Positions 48,411 through 57,077 of a stretch of DNA of 64,000 nucleotides are shown one piece after another. A program made the position numbers and the translations under genes. How positions within the stretch are numbered: the first letter of the stretch is position 1; every line of letters begins with the position of its first letter. This DNA is from Roseiarcus sp963835885 (lineage in GTDB: Bacteria; Pseudomonadota; Alphaproteobacteria; Rhizobiales; Beijerinckiaceae), in the NCBI GenBank assembly GCA_963835885.1, contig CAWIHF010000006.1:124001-188000 (forward strand), in the 5' to 3' direction. The notes under the pieces were generated by a model, which was given only the letters and a program-made list of their open reading frames with translations, was not told the DNA's origin and did not search any database.

Positions 48411-48569
48411 GCTGCAAACGGCTCGTGTTTTACGAACGTTACGAACGGATGGTCGACGCCATTGCGCGCGAGAAGCAGATCAAAGGCGGCTCTCGAACGA
48501 AAGAAGATCGCGCTGATTACGGCGATGAACCCGGAATGGAACGACTTGTACGAGAAGTCTCGCATGAGG
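48411..48569 (+). pseudogene. GIY-YIG nuclease C-terminal fragment, copy 2
   Basis: Near-identical direct repeat of 48048-48202, 363 bases downstream. Here the Tyr codon is intact (ERYERMVDAIAREKQIKGGS) but one extra A in ACGAAAGAAG shifts the frame after SRTK. Each copy is thus disabled by a different lesion. Confidence 0.75.
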
Positions 48570-48574
48570 CGGCC

Positions 48575-48680
48575 GAACGTCATTGCGAGGAGCGGAGCGA
48601 CGAAGCAATCCATGCCGCCGCTTTCGCCCTCGTCTTGGTTTGCTTCGCTTCGCTTGCAATTGACGGTGGGGAAGCTCGAC
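48575..48680. repeat. dispersed palindromic repeat, copy 2
   Basis: CATTGCGAGGAGCGGAGCGA followed by TGCTTCGCTTCGCTTGCAAT forms the same palindromic element as at 48214. Together with the GIY-YIG fragment it is part of a roughly 215-base direct duplication. Confidence 0.65.
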
Positions 48681-48917
48681 GAAGCAATTGCCGTCGGCAA
48701 GCGCTTCGTTGCCCTGAACCGAATATTATACTGATATAATACGTTTATAAGGCTACGGAACGACGGAGCGAGGTGCGATGGTGCGATGGTGCGATAGTTT
48801 TTGGGTTTTTGGCGCCTAACGTATTGGAATCGCAGCCTCGCCGCCAGACCTTGCACGGGCGTGCCGCGCGGCCTCCGCTCCCTCCATCTGGCGCCATGGA
48901 GCCCGTACTCGATCCCG

Positions 48918-50555
48918 TCACTCCTTCGCCTGGCTCGCGCCGCCGCGGTCCGGCTCGACCCACAGATACCTTGCCAGATGACGGTCGAGCAGATTGTCGC
49001 GCCAGCCCTTCACCCGCCGCGACACCATGGTCTTCGATTCGTAGAAGAGGAGCGGGATCACCGGCTCCTCCTTGAGCAGCAGCCGCTCGGCTTCGGCGAG
49101 CGTCGCCGCCCGCGCCCGCAAATCGGCCTCCGCCGCCGCCTTGTTCATCAGCGCGTCGTAAGCCGCGTTCGACCAGTGCGCATAGTTGAGCCTGGCGTTG
49201 CCGCTCTCGAACAGGAACAGGAAATTCTGCGGGTCGGAATAGTCGCCGATCCATCCCGCCCGGGCGACATCGAAATCGCCGCCGCTCTGCAGGAGGCCGA
49301 AGTGGGTCTTGGCGTCGGTATTGACGAATGTCGTTGTGACGCCGAGCGGCTTCCACATGTCGGCGATCGCGATCGCGGTCGCCTTGTTGTTCTCGCTGGT
49401 GTTGTAGCGGATCTCGACCGCAAGCGGCCGGCCCTCGCCGAACCCGGCCTCGTTCATGAGCTCGCGCGCCCGGTCCTCACGCTCGATCGGCGATAGGCTT
49501 TGAAAATCGGCTGCGACGCCGGTCACGTAATTGTCGATCCCCGGCGGCACGAAGGCGTAAGCCGGCGCCATCGCGCCGCCCCAGATGCTGTTCGCCAGAA
49601 ACTCCCGGTCGATCTCCATCGAAAGCGCGTTGCGGACGCGCGCATCGTTGAACGGAGGCTTTCTCGTGTTGAACGCGAGATAGAGCACGCCGAGAGTCGG
49701 GGCGATGTGGAATTCGTCCTTCAGAGTTTGGCGCACGAAGGCGAGATCGTCGGCCGGGGCGTCGTCGTAGGTGTCGATTTCGCCGGCGCGGAAGCGCAGG
49801 AAAGCCGCGGCGCGGTCGTCGATCGATTCGATGATCTCCTTGTCGATCTTGACGTCGCGGGCGGCGTGGAAGAACGGATTCTTGACCAGCACGGTCTCGT
49901 CGTTCGGCGTGAAGGCGGCGAGCCGGAAGGCGCCGTTGCTGACGAGATTGCCGGGTTTCGCGAAGGCGCGCCCAAATTCCGCGACGTTGCGCGGGTTGAC
50001 CGGCGCGGAAGTCTGGTGGGCGACGACGGCGAGGAAATAGGGCGTCGGCCGCTCGAGCGTGAATTCGAGGGTCCTCTCGTCGATCGCGCGGACGCCGAGC
50101 GTACTCGGCGCCGCACGGCCTTTGGCGACCGCTTCGGCGTTCCGGATCGGATAATAAAGATTCGCATATTCGGCGCCGGTCGCCGGATCGAGCAGGCGGC
50201 GGAAAGTGAACACGAAGTCGTCGGCCCGAACCGGATCGCCGTTCGACCATCGCGCCTCTCTGAGCCTGAAGACGTAGGTCAGGCCATCGGCGCTGACGCT
50301 CCAGCTTTCCGCCGCGCCAGGCGCGAGCGCGCCGGAAGCGTCATAAGTCAGGAGCCCCTCGAACAGGTCGTAAAGCGCGTCGGCTTCGATGACGGTCGAG
50401 GTCTTCTGCGGATCGAAGGTCGAAGGGTCGCCCGCCTCGCCGCGCCGAAAAACCATTTCCGCGCGTGCGGCGGAAAGCGCGCAGGAGGCGGTCGCGAGGA
50501 AGAGCAGCGTGATCGCGGCGATCAGCGCGTTGCACGGCGGCTTGGAAACGGTCAT
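48918..50555 (-). CDS. oligopeptide ABC transporter substrate-binding protein (OppA-like)
   Basis: 545 residues of SBP_bac_5. The N-terminal signal peptide is ALIAAITLLFLATASCALSA with cleavage near ARA. Mature landmarks are FRRGEAGDPSTFDPQKTST, GLTYVFRLREARWSNGDPV, DDFVFTFRRLLDP, GNLVSNGAFRLAAFTPND and WIGDYSDPQNFLFLFESGN, typical of OppA/MppA. It binds peptides in the periplasm for import. No permease or ATPase is adjacent on this strand, so it is an orphan receptor that may serve Yej or another importer. Intact, with normal length. Confidence 0.93.
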   Translation of the reverse strand: MTVSKPPCNALIAAITLLFLATASCALSAARAEMVFRRGEAGDPSTFDPQKTSTVIEADALYDLFEGLLTYDASGALAPGAAESWSVSADGLTYVFRLREARWSNGDPVRADDFVFTFRRLLDPATGAEYANLYYPIRNAEAVAKGRAAPSTLGVRAIDERTLEFTLERPTPYFLAVVAHQTSAPVNPRNVAEFGRAFAKPGNLVSNGAFRLAAFTPNDETVLVKNPFFHAARDVKIDKEIIESIDDRAAAFLRFRAGEIDTYDDAPADDLAFVRQTLKDEFHIAPTLGVLYLAFNTRKPPFNDARVRNALSMEIDREFLANSIWGGAMAPAYAFVPPGIDNYVTGVAADFQSLSPIEREDRARELMNEAGFGEGRPLAVEIRYNTSENNKATAIAIADMWKPLGVTTTFVNTDAKTHFGLLQSGGDFDVARAGWIGDYSDPQNFLFLFESGNARLNYAHWSNAAYDALMNKAAAEADLRARAATLAEAERLLLKEEPVIPLLFYESKTMVSRRVKGWRDNLLDRHLARYLWVEPDRGGASQAKE

Positions 50556-50656
50556 AAGGCGTCAACCCTAGCGGGCCAGGCGCGGCCCCGAAAGCCCCGC
50601 GGTCGGCAGACGGGATCGCCGCCGGAATTTTCCGCCAGGGGCGACGGAGGCGGAAA

Positions 50657-50980
50657 ATGTCTGACGCATTCAACGATCGCGAAGACGGGTTCGAAAAGCG
50701 GTTCGCCAACGACGAGGCGCTGCGCTTTCGCGCCATCGCGCGGCGCAACAAGTCGGTCGCGCTCTGGGTCGCCGAGATGAAAGGGCTTTCGCCGGAGGCC
50801 GCTGCGAAATACGCCGAGGACTTCGTCGGCGCCCAGGTCGGCGCCGGCGACGATCAGGTGGCCGCCGCGCTCAGGCGGGATCTCGCGGGCGCCAACGTCG
50901 ATCTTTCCGATCACCGCCTGCAGAGGAAAATGGCCCAAGCGATGGCTGAGGCGATCACGTCGGTCAGGGCGGGCAAGTAG
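50657..50980 (+). CDS. DUF1476 protein, F1-ATPase zeta-subunit family
   Basis: 107 residues with the family hallmarks FNDREDGFEKRFANDEALRF, ARRNKSVALWVAEM and AEDFVGAQVGAGDD. Its relatives in Paracoccus denitrificans are a natural inhibitor of the F1FO-ATP synthase that blocks ATP hydrolysis. The N-terminal segment is the inhibitory part in those proteins. Single gene, divergent from the OppA-like gene. The family is characteristic of Alphaproteobacteria. Confidence 0.93.
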   Translation: MSDAFNDREDGFEKRFANDEALRFRAIARRNKSVALWVAEMKGLSPEAAAKYAEDFVGAQVGAGDDQVAAALRRDLAGANVDLSDHRLQRKMAQAMAEAITSVRAGK

Positions 50981-51034
50981 AAGGCGCGCAGACGGCTTGA
51001 GCCGGCGCGCGACGCGCCCTCTGGAGCGCGACCG

Positions 51035-52070
51035 TCAGGTCTCCGGGATGTTTTCCCGGAAGATGATTTGCAGCCGCGGCGGATGGTAATCGTAGGGAAG
51101 GTCCCTGACGCTCTGGATCAGAATATTGAGCGCTTCGCGCGCTTCGACACGCGGGTTCTGGTCGATGACGGCGTCGAGCGTGCCGTCGAGCAGCCGCGCC
51201 CGGTTGTGCGCGGTCAGCTCATGGGCGATGAACACGATCCGCCCCCTCGTCGGATAGGATTTCAGGGCCCGCGCGACGCCCTCGTTGCCGGCGCCGATAT
51301 TGTAAATCCCAGCAAGGTCGCGATGGCGTTGGAGCAGCTGAGTCGCCTCGGAAAAGGCGGTCTCCTGGTCGTCCCTCATCTCGCGCAGCTCGACGATTTC
51401 CAGGTTCGGAAACTCCTCCCTGACGATGTGGCGAAAGCCCATCTCGCGCTCTTCATGTCCCCGGTAAGACAGCGACCCAGCAAACAGCGCCACTTTCCTT
51501 CGCTCGGAAAGTCCAAGAAAACGGCCCAAGACATAGCCTGCGAGCCTGCCGGCCGCCCGGTTGTCGATCCCGACATAGGCGACCCGAGGCACGTGCAAAA
51601 TATCCGACGCGAGCGTGACGACCTTCACGTCGGCCTCGGACAGCCTTCGAATGGCTTCGCGCACCGTGGGATGATCGAGCGCGATGATGCCGACGCCATG
51701 CGTCTGCCCTTCGAGTTCGGCCAGCGCGCGCGCCAGCGTGTCCGGGTTGAATCCTTCGATCGAGGCGATCCGAACCTCGACGCCACGTCGGGCCGCTCCC
51801 TGCGCTTTCAGTTGCCGCTCGAGCGCCCGGACAAACATGTTCGTGCCCATGGGCAGCACGAAGCGAAGCCGTATCGGAGCGCCGTCGTCGTCGGCAGTTG
51901 GGTCGGGCGCCAGCGACGCGGCCTCCGAAATGTAACCCAGCCGCCGCGCCGTATCGACGACAATCTCCCGTGTGCGGCCGCGCACCCCGGAACGATTGTT
52001 CAACACCCGGTCCACAGTCGCAGTCGAGAACTCCGGCTTCGCGGGCGACATCATTCAAGGTCAGGCGCAT
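51035..52070 (-). pseudogene. LacI-family transcriptional regulator, one frameshift in HTH
   Basis: About 345 codons. The DNA-binding start MRLTLNDVAREAG (from ATG 52070) is in one frame and STATVDRVLNNRSGVRGRTR in the next; removing one T from GGAGTTCTCG near 52030 restores AGVSTATVDRVLNN. The sugar-binding core has LRFVLPMGTNMFVRALERQL, HGVGIIALDHPTVREA, RVAYVGIDNRAAGRLAGYVL and DAVIDQNPRVEAREAL. It most likely represses or activates the sugar locus around it in response to a sugar or sugar phosphate. A palindrome just upstream may be its own operator. Confidence 0.9.
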
Positions 52071-52084
52071 TCCGGTTTATGTCC

Positions 52085-52098
52085 CAATAAAGATATTG
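52085..52098. promoter_or_regulatory. palindrome CAATA-N4-TATTG before lacI-type gene
   Basis: CAATAAAGATATTG is a perfect 5-bp inverted repeat 15 bases upstream of the regulator start at 52070. Its place fits an autoregulatory operator. It lacks the central CG usual for LacI sites, so the call is tentative. Confidence 0.35.
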
Positions 52099-52215
52099 AT
52101 GTCGCCCATCCGTCGCGATCGATTTCGACGACAACCGTTGTTGATGGTGCTTCATCCGCTGGGCCGGTGACGTTCGCTCGTCCGCGGCGCGCCGCGCGCA
52201 ACCTGCGCTGGCGCG

Positions 52216-53016
52216 TCAGCGGGAATCGATGGTTCGCAGGAATGCCTGCAACTCGGCCCGATCCATGTGAACGAGGTGTCTTTCCTCCGGAAACGCCCGG
52301 CCGTTGACGTCGGCGACAAATTCGGAAAACGCCGCCACCCGCTCTCTCTGCAGCCGGTCATATTCGCCGGCAAAGTCGCGGTAGACCTTCGAGTGTCGCG
52401 GCATATGCCCCCGGTTCTGTCCAAGGACGTCGTCGGCGAAAAGGTACTGCGCGTCGCAGCCGGCGCCCGAGCCCATGGAGATCAGGAACAGCGAGGTCCG
52501 CTGGCAGATCGCCTGCGCCACCTCGACCGGCACGACCTCGATTTCGGCTCCGAAAGCGCCCGCCGCTTCGTACCTTTTCACCGCATCGAACACTTCGGTC
52601 GCGCTCTGAACTGTTTTGCCGACGGCCCGAAAGCCGCCGGTCCAGGTGGCGCGCGAAGGAATGAGACCCACATGGCCAATGACCGGTATCGCGTCGTCGG
52701 CCAGGCGGCGCACCGTATTGAAGCCCGCGCTGCAATAGACGGCGTCAGCGGTCGCCTTGTACAGCCGAAACGCCCAGCGCACGAAGTCGTCCGGGCCGCC
52801 GATCTCATAGAAATTGTCGCCGGGCATGGCGAAGATGCCTGGCGCGGCGTCGCGAAAGCGAGGGTCGAGCATCAACTCGGGCGGCACGGACACGATGTCG
52901 ACGCCGGCGCGCTCGGCTGCTTCCAGCTCTTCGAGGTTGAGCACGCGCAGCATGGTCAGCTGGCGCTTTCCTCTCATCGCCCGCATGTCGGCGATCGTCG
53001 GTCTCCTTCGAGACAA
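52216..53016 (-). CDS. PanB-like ketopantoate hydroxymethyltransferase-family protein
   Basis: 266 residues. A TIM barrel of the PanB type, seen in IPVIGHVGLIPSRATWTGGF, KTVQSATEVFDAVKRYEAAG, the segment EIEVVPVEVAQAI with the catalytic-type glutamate, and SMGSGAGCDAQYLFADDVLG. The N-terminal metal motif of true PanB is replaced by VPPELMLDPRFRD, so it is a divergent paralogue. PanB transfers a hydroxymethyl group from 5,10-methylene-THF to 2-oxoisovalerate. Its place downstream of desaturase and DUF4432 genes in a sugar locus suggests another substrate, perhaps removing or adding one carbon on a sugar-derived 2-oxoacid. That is inference. Confidence 0.82.
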   Translation of the reverse strand: MSRRRPTIADMRAMRGKRQLTMLRVLNLEELEAAERAGVDIVSVPPELMLDPRFRDAAPGIFAMPGDNFYEIGGPDDFVRWAFRLYKATADAVYCSAGFNTVRRLADDAIPVIGHVGLIPSRATWTGGFRAVGKTVQSATEVFDAVKRYEAAGAFGAEIEVVPVEVAQAICQRTSLFLISMGSGAGCDAQYLFADDVLGQNRGHMPRHSKVYRDFAGEYDRLQRERVAAFSEFVADVNGRAFPEERHLVHMDRAELQAFLRTIDSR

Positions 53017-53061
53017 AACCCCCTCCTTGGTTTCTATGGCCTCTGCCGCAACCGCTCGGCG

Positions 53062-54183
53062 CTAACGAACATACGGGGCCGCAGCTTCGCCACGACGGCG
53101 AGCGAGGATCGCTTCACGATAGGGCCGCGCCGTCGGCGGCAATTCGCGCTTGACGAAATAGTCTTCGTTGCGGAGCTGCCGGATCAGCGCGGGAATCATT
53201 TCGCGATAGGCGTGCCAAATGGAGGGATTGGGTGTGGGGAGATCGTCCTTGACCAACTCATGCAGGCGCGGCACCGCGTGGAACGGCACGAGCGGATACA
53301 TATGGTGCTCGATGTGGTAGTTCATGTTCCAGTAGATGAATCGGCTGATCGGATTCATATAGACGGTCCGCGTGTTCAGCCGATAGTCGATGACATTGTC
53401 GGCGAGCCCGCCGTGCTGCAGGAACCCGACCAACACCAGGTGCCAGCAGCCGTACATGCGCGGCAGCCCGATGATCACGAGGGGCAGCCACGATCTCATG
53501 ATCAGCGCCGCCGCGATCGTCGCGACATAGATCGCGATATGCACCCGGGCGGCGAACACCGCCTTGCCCCATTCCGCCTTCGGGATGAAACTCTTTTCGT
53601 CGTCCGACAAAGTCCCGCCGGCGTTTCGCACGAGGGTGTTCAGCGACCGCCAAACGTCGACGATTCCCACAAAGTTCAGGACGAGTCGAATGAGGTCCGG
53701 AGGTCGCATGATGGCGATCTCGGCGTCGCGGCCGACGATGATCGTGTCCGTATGGTGTCGCGCGTGGCTCCACCGCCAGGTCACAGGGTTGCGCATGAGC
53801 ATGAAGCTGGCGATTTCGTAGACCGCGTCATTCATCCAGCGCGTCTTGAACGCCGTGCCGTGGCCGCACTCGTGCCAGCGCGAGTCGCTGGCTGACCCGT
53901 ATAAGGTCCCATAGACGAAAAAGAAGGGAACACACCACCAGGTCCCCCAGAACCAGACGCCGCCCGCCAGCGCCACGGCCATCGTGCCGAGCCAAATGAT
54001 GGTGTCGCGGATCGCCGGGGCGTCGGAACGCTTCATCAGATCTTTCAGCGTCTGACGCGGCACCGGCGTTTGATACCACTCGGCCGAGGTCAGGCCGCTC
54101 TCGATGGCCGAGCGCGTACTCTGGCCAACCAGTCTGTAGTCTCTCTTTGTCTGCACATCCGGGTGCGAAGCTTCGGTCGTCAT
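53062..54183 (-). CDS. fatty acid desaturase-family membrane diiron protein
   Basis: About 373 residues from ATG 54183. Three histidine boxes are present: HECGHG (about 104-109), HARHH (140-144) and HIEHH (290-294), plus an extra LQHGG. Membrane helices lie around LGTMAVALAGGVWFWGTWW and IYVATIAAALIMRSWLPLVI. The family inserts double bonds into acyl chains, but relatives hydroxylate or oxidise other small compounds. It is embedded between a PanB-like gene and a DUF4432 gene on the same strand, with gaps of about 45-55 bases, so it is probably part of the catabolic operon and not of lipid metabolism. Frame intact. Confidence 0.88.
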   Translation of the reverse strand: MTTEASHPDVQTKRDYRLVGQSTRSAIESGLTSAEWYQTPVPRQTLKDLMKRSDAPAIRDTIIWLGTMAVALAGGVWFWGTWWCVPFFFVYGTLYGSASDSRWHECGHGTAFKTRWMNDAVYEIASFMLMRNPVTWRWSHARHHTDTIIVGRDAEIAIMRPPDLIRLVLNFVGIVDVWRSLNTLVRNAGGTLSDDEKSFIPKAEWGKAVFAARVHIAIYVATIAAALIMRSWLPLVIIGLPRMYGCWHLVLVGFLQHGGLADNVIDYRLNTRTVYMNPISRFIYWNMNYHIEHHMYPLVPFHAVPRLHELVKDDLPTPNPSIWHAYREMIPALIRQLRNEDYFVKRELPPTARPYREAILARRRGEAAAPYVR

Positions 54184-54237
54184 GGTGTTCTCATCGTTCG
54201 TCACGTTCAATCTCGATTGTCCGACGAGCACTCTGCT

Positions 54238-55416
54238 TCACCGGTGACCGAGCGCCGCAAAGACCCCGGTCGGGCGGGGATAATCTTCGTCCGGCTGCTC
54301 AGCGACACGCCGGATGTCCGACTCTGCTTCGGCGATCTTCTGCGCGCCGTCCAGGATCCGCAAGGCCACATGATAGTCGCGAGACTCGCCGTGCTCGAGC
54401 CAGATCATCTCCCCCCGTTCCCGCGCGGCGAGGTCGCCGAGCACGTGATGCGTGGAAGGCTCGATGCCGAGCGCATATTGCCCCGCCTGAAAGGACTGCC
54501 ACTCGTACGGGCACGGCAACTCGTCCTTGTGGGTCACGATCTGAAGTCCGAGGGCGATCTGATCATTGACCAAGGCTGCGGCGACATGGCCTGCCGGGTC
54601 GGGGCTGAGGTCGTGCTCCCAGACCTGCTCGCGAAATTTCAGTTTCGGCGCCGAGGCGGTTCTGTAGCCCACCTGCTGGACTTCGTAGTCCAGGCCGGCA
54701 TGAGCGGCCCATACGACGTTGGCGACCGGCGCGATGAACCGCGATCCTTCGTCAAGCAGCGGGAAGCCGACGTTGAAATGATAGAAATACATGTGGGGCG
54801 TCGGGTTGAAACCGTGGTTCACGACGCGATCGCTGATTCGGATCGAATTCTCTCCGACGTCGGCTTCAATGCGCCGGATCAGATGCAAATCTTCGCCAAA
54901 CACGGCGGACTGCTGAACGACGCCCTCGGCCCAAAGAACGCAGCGGTCGCCGGTCCAAGTCTCGCCGTAGCCGGTCAATCGGGCGGGTATCGTGCTGACG
55001 CGGCCGTGAAGCGAATGACGCACGCGCTTCCTGCCAGGATAATTGTAATTATCCGCTAGCGTTTCACAGGGCGACAGAATGTGGTCCAGCCCGCAGGTCA
55101 CCAAAAAGCCTGAGAACGAGCGCGTCCAGGCGAGGCCGTCTTCGCCTTCATATTCGTGAAGGGCGGGATGCCGGAACCCGGCCGGCGAGTGCCAGCCGAT
55201 GGCTTGGCCCTGGTATTCGCATTCGGCGATGTCCATCGCGCGGTCCACCAGCACGGTGAAGCGCAATCCGCCTCCGGTGCGGAACTCCAGCATGCGGACG
55301 CCGCGCTCGACACCGTCGCCGAGAGTCATCAGCCGAACTCCGGCGAACTGAGAGAGCGATCCGCACCGCTCCGCGACTTGGCGGCGCGACAGCGTTCTGC
55401 CGAACAATTCAACCAT
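54238..55416 (-). CDS. DUF4432 / aldose 1-epimerase-family protein
   Basis: 392 residues. Galactose-mutarotase-like beta fold: MLEFRTGGGLRFTVLVDRAM, DIAECEYQGQAIGWHSPAGF, the histidine in SLHGRVSTIPA, PTPHMYFYHFNVGFPLLDEG, and near the end WQSFQAGQYALGIEPSTHHV. Members of this group are uncharacterised but often found with sugar kinases and ABC sugar transporters. It is the first gene of the minus-strand set DUF4432, desaturase, PanB-like, regulator, and it would act on the anomer or an isomer of the transported sugar. Intact. Confidence 0.87.
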   Translation of the reverse strand: MVELFGRTLSRRQVAERCGSLSQFAGVRLMTLGDGVERGVRMLEFRTGGGLRFTVLVDRAMDIAECEYQGQAIGWHSPAGFRHPALHEYEGEDGLAWTRSFSGFLVTCGLDHILSPCETLADNYNYPGRKRVRHSLHGRVSTIPARLTGYGETWTGDRCVLWAEGVVQQSAVFGEDLHLIRRIEADVGENSIRISDRVVNHGFNPTPHMYFYHFNVGFPLLDEGSRFIAPVANVVWAAHAGLDYEVQQVGYRTASAPKLKFREQVWEHDLSPDPAGHVAAALVNDQIALGLQIVTHKDELPCPYEWQSFQAGQYALGIEPSTHHVLGDLAARERGEMIWLEHGESRDYHVALRILDGAQKIAEAESDIRRVAEQPDEDYPRPTGVFAALGHR

Positions 55417-55953
55417 GGCGGCGACACTCGCTGGAAGGCTTGGACTGGCCGAGAACTCCGCCCCCGAGGTTCAAGCCGGAATCAAACATTCCACTACCTG
55501 GCCCCTCGAACGTTCCCCCTGCCGCTCGGGACGCGGCCTTTCATTCTGCGGAGCCATTCCGCCCCCCGCCGACGTCAAGCAGTTCCTCAGCTGAGAGGTG
55601 GTGAAGGTGGAGATAAGTCAACGTCATTTCTCCTCATAACGCCTCATACAATGGGAATTTGATATGAGGAAATACGATTGTGTCAAGGCAAGCCATCATT
55701 TTTCATCAGAGCGGCTCGCGGGCGAAGGCCGGCTGGCCCGCGAACGAACATAACCCTGGCAACTTGGCTTTTAGGCATTCTTCCCGCAGAGCGCAAGCCG
55801 CAGCGGCAACAGGCATGAATCCACGAAGGATCCTGCGCAGTGTCCTGGCGCCTAAATTTTGCCGAGTGGATGACGCCTTCTGTTACCAATCGATCAAAAA
55901 CAATCAACCTTACGGAGCAAGCGCGGCTATCGTGGCGCAAGCCCGCGCACGAT
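55417..55953. other. intergenic upstream of the DUF4432 operon
   Basis: 537 bases. The left part should carry the operon promoter and holds three CCTCATA elements (55632-55669). The right part, toward the L,D-transpeptidase stop, shows no credible gene or RNA. Confidence 0.4.
55632..55669. promoter_or_regulatory. repeated CCTCATA elements, candidate operator
   Basis: CCTCATA occurs at 55632-55638 and 55642-55648 as a direct repeat and inverted as TATGAGG at 55663-55669, giving CCTCATA-N14-TATGAGG. It lies 216 bases before the DUF4432 start in AT-richer DNA, a fitting place for regulator binding. Confidence 0.35.
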
Positions 55954-56649
55954 TCACAGCACCACCACACGCGTACCCTTGGGGACGCGCTGGTAAAGAT
56001 CAATCACGTCGGCGTTGAGCATCCGGATGCATCCCGAAGAGACGGCGTGGCCGATCGTGTTCGGTTCGCTGGTGCCGTGAATCCGGAACAAGGTGTCCCT
56101 GTTTCCTTCGAACAGATAGAGAGCGCGTGCGCCGAGAGGGTTTTCGATGCCGCCGTCCATGTGACGCGGCAGGCCGGGCTGACGGACCAGCATTTCCGGC
56201 GGCGGCGTCCAGCCCGGCCAAAAGGCTTTTCGGCCGACCTCGGAGACGCCCTTCCACGAGAATCCTTGCCGGCCGACGCCGATGCCGTACTCGAACGCCT
56301 GTCCGTCGTTCAACGAAAGAAAGAGTTTGCGCAACTTTGTATTGATCGTGATCGTGCCCGGCGGCTCTCTGGTTGGATCTTCGACCAGGCGCCGCGTCGT
56401 TTGCGCCATGTCGACCTCGTCGTCGAAGTCGACAGGCGTTGAATAAGCGGGATCGGCGTCTGGCGGCAGAACCGCAGCGCCGGGCCCGGATGACGGGGGG
56501 CCCAAAGGCATCGGCTCGCCGTATGGACGCTGGCGCGCGGGTTGATCCACTGTGAAGGGCCAGAACCCTTGGGCGAGGCTCGCTCGATGGTCTTGCACCA
56601 GCATACCGCCGGCGAGGGACGCAAGGAGAAGCAGACGCACACGTGTCAT
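55954..56649 (-). CDS. L,D-transpeptidase (YkuD domain)
   Basis: 231 residues from ATG 56649. A signal peptide (LLLLASLAGGMLVQDHRASLA) is followed by a linker and the YkuD catalytic domain with TINTKLRKLFLSLNDGQAFE, GVGRQGFSWKGV and the active-site motif HGTSEPNTIGHAVSSGCIRM; the nucleophile Cys is near 207. It makes 3-3 cross-links or anchors proteins to peptidoglycan in the periplasm. It is unrelated in function to the sugar genes on either side, so it probably separates two halves of that locus or was there before. Confidence 0.92.
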   Translation of the reverse strand: MTRVRLLLLASLAGGMLVQDHRASLAQGFWPFTVDQPARQRPYGEPMPLGPPSSGPGAAVLPPDADPAYSTPVDFDDEVDMAQTTRRLVEDPTREPPGTITINTKLRKLFLSLNDGQAFEYGIGVGRQGFSWKGVSEVGRKAFWPGWTPPPEMLVRQPGLPRHMDGGIENPLGARALYLFEGNRDTLFRIHGTSEPNTIGHAVSSGCIRMLNADVIDLYQRVPKGTRVVVL

Positions 56650-56899
56650 GACCGGCTTCCGGGCTGGCTGTTGGCAGAGTTGTCGAGAACGATAACGGCG
56701 AAAGCTGGACGAAGACGGCGGGCGAACCAGACTGACAGAATGCCCATTCCCGCCGCCACTTGCAATCGGCAGCCGCGGCTCGCTAGCTTGCGCAATGGCC
56801 CCATCTCCGGTCAAGTCTCTCGAGGGACCACAATTCCCGAACAAATCACCGCGCGCGCCGGTGCGTGACCGATTTTGCGGTCGTTGACGGGTTCGAATG

Positions 56900-57075
56900 T
56901 CACAATCCCGAGGGGTCGATCACCTCCTGACGTTCATCGACACGCATGGCGAGTTCGGCGATGACTGCGTGCAACCGGAGCGAGTCGGGCTCGCCTGACG
57001 CGGGCGCGGGGCGTCGTCGCCGCGCCAGGGAACGCCACGCGATATCAGGTCGACGCTCGGCAGCGCGCGGTTTGG
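56900..57075 (-). pseudogene. unidentified 3' gene fragment next to IS element
   Basis: A minus-strand frame ending at 56900 reads ASGEPDSLRLHAVIAELAMR and VDERQEVIDPSGL, which looks coding. It is cut off at the 3' end of the transposase gene. It may be the tail of a gene interrupted by the insertion. The product is not recognised. Confidence 0.35.
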
Positions 57076-57077
57076 GC

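Noticed and set aside
48214..48680. Possible CRISPR-like repetition
   Set aside because: Only two long copies joined to gene fragments, with no short regular repeats or spacers; it is a duplication.
52267..53895. 542-codon plus-strand frame
   Set aside because: Shadow of the PanB-like and desaturase genes, both with clear motifs on the minus strand.
56885..56900. tRNA-like TTCGAAT string near 56892
   Set aside because: No cloverleaf arms can be built around it.
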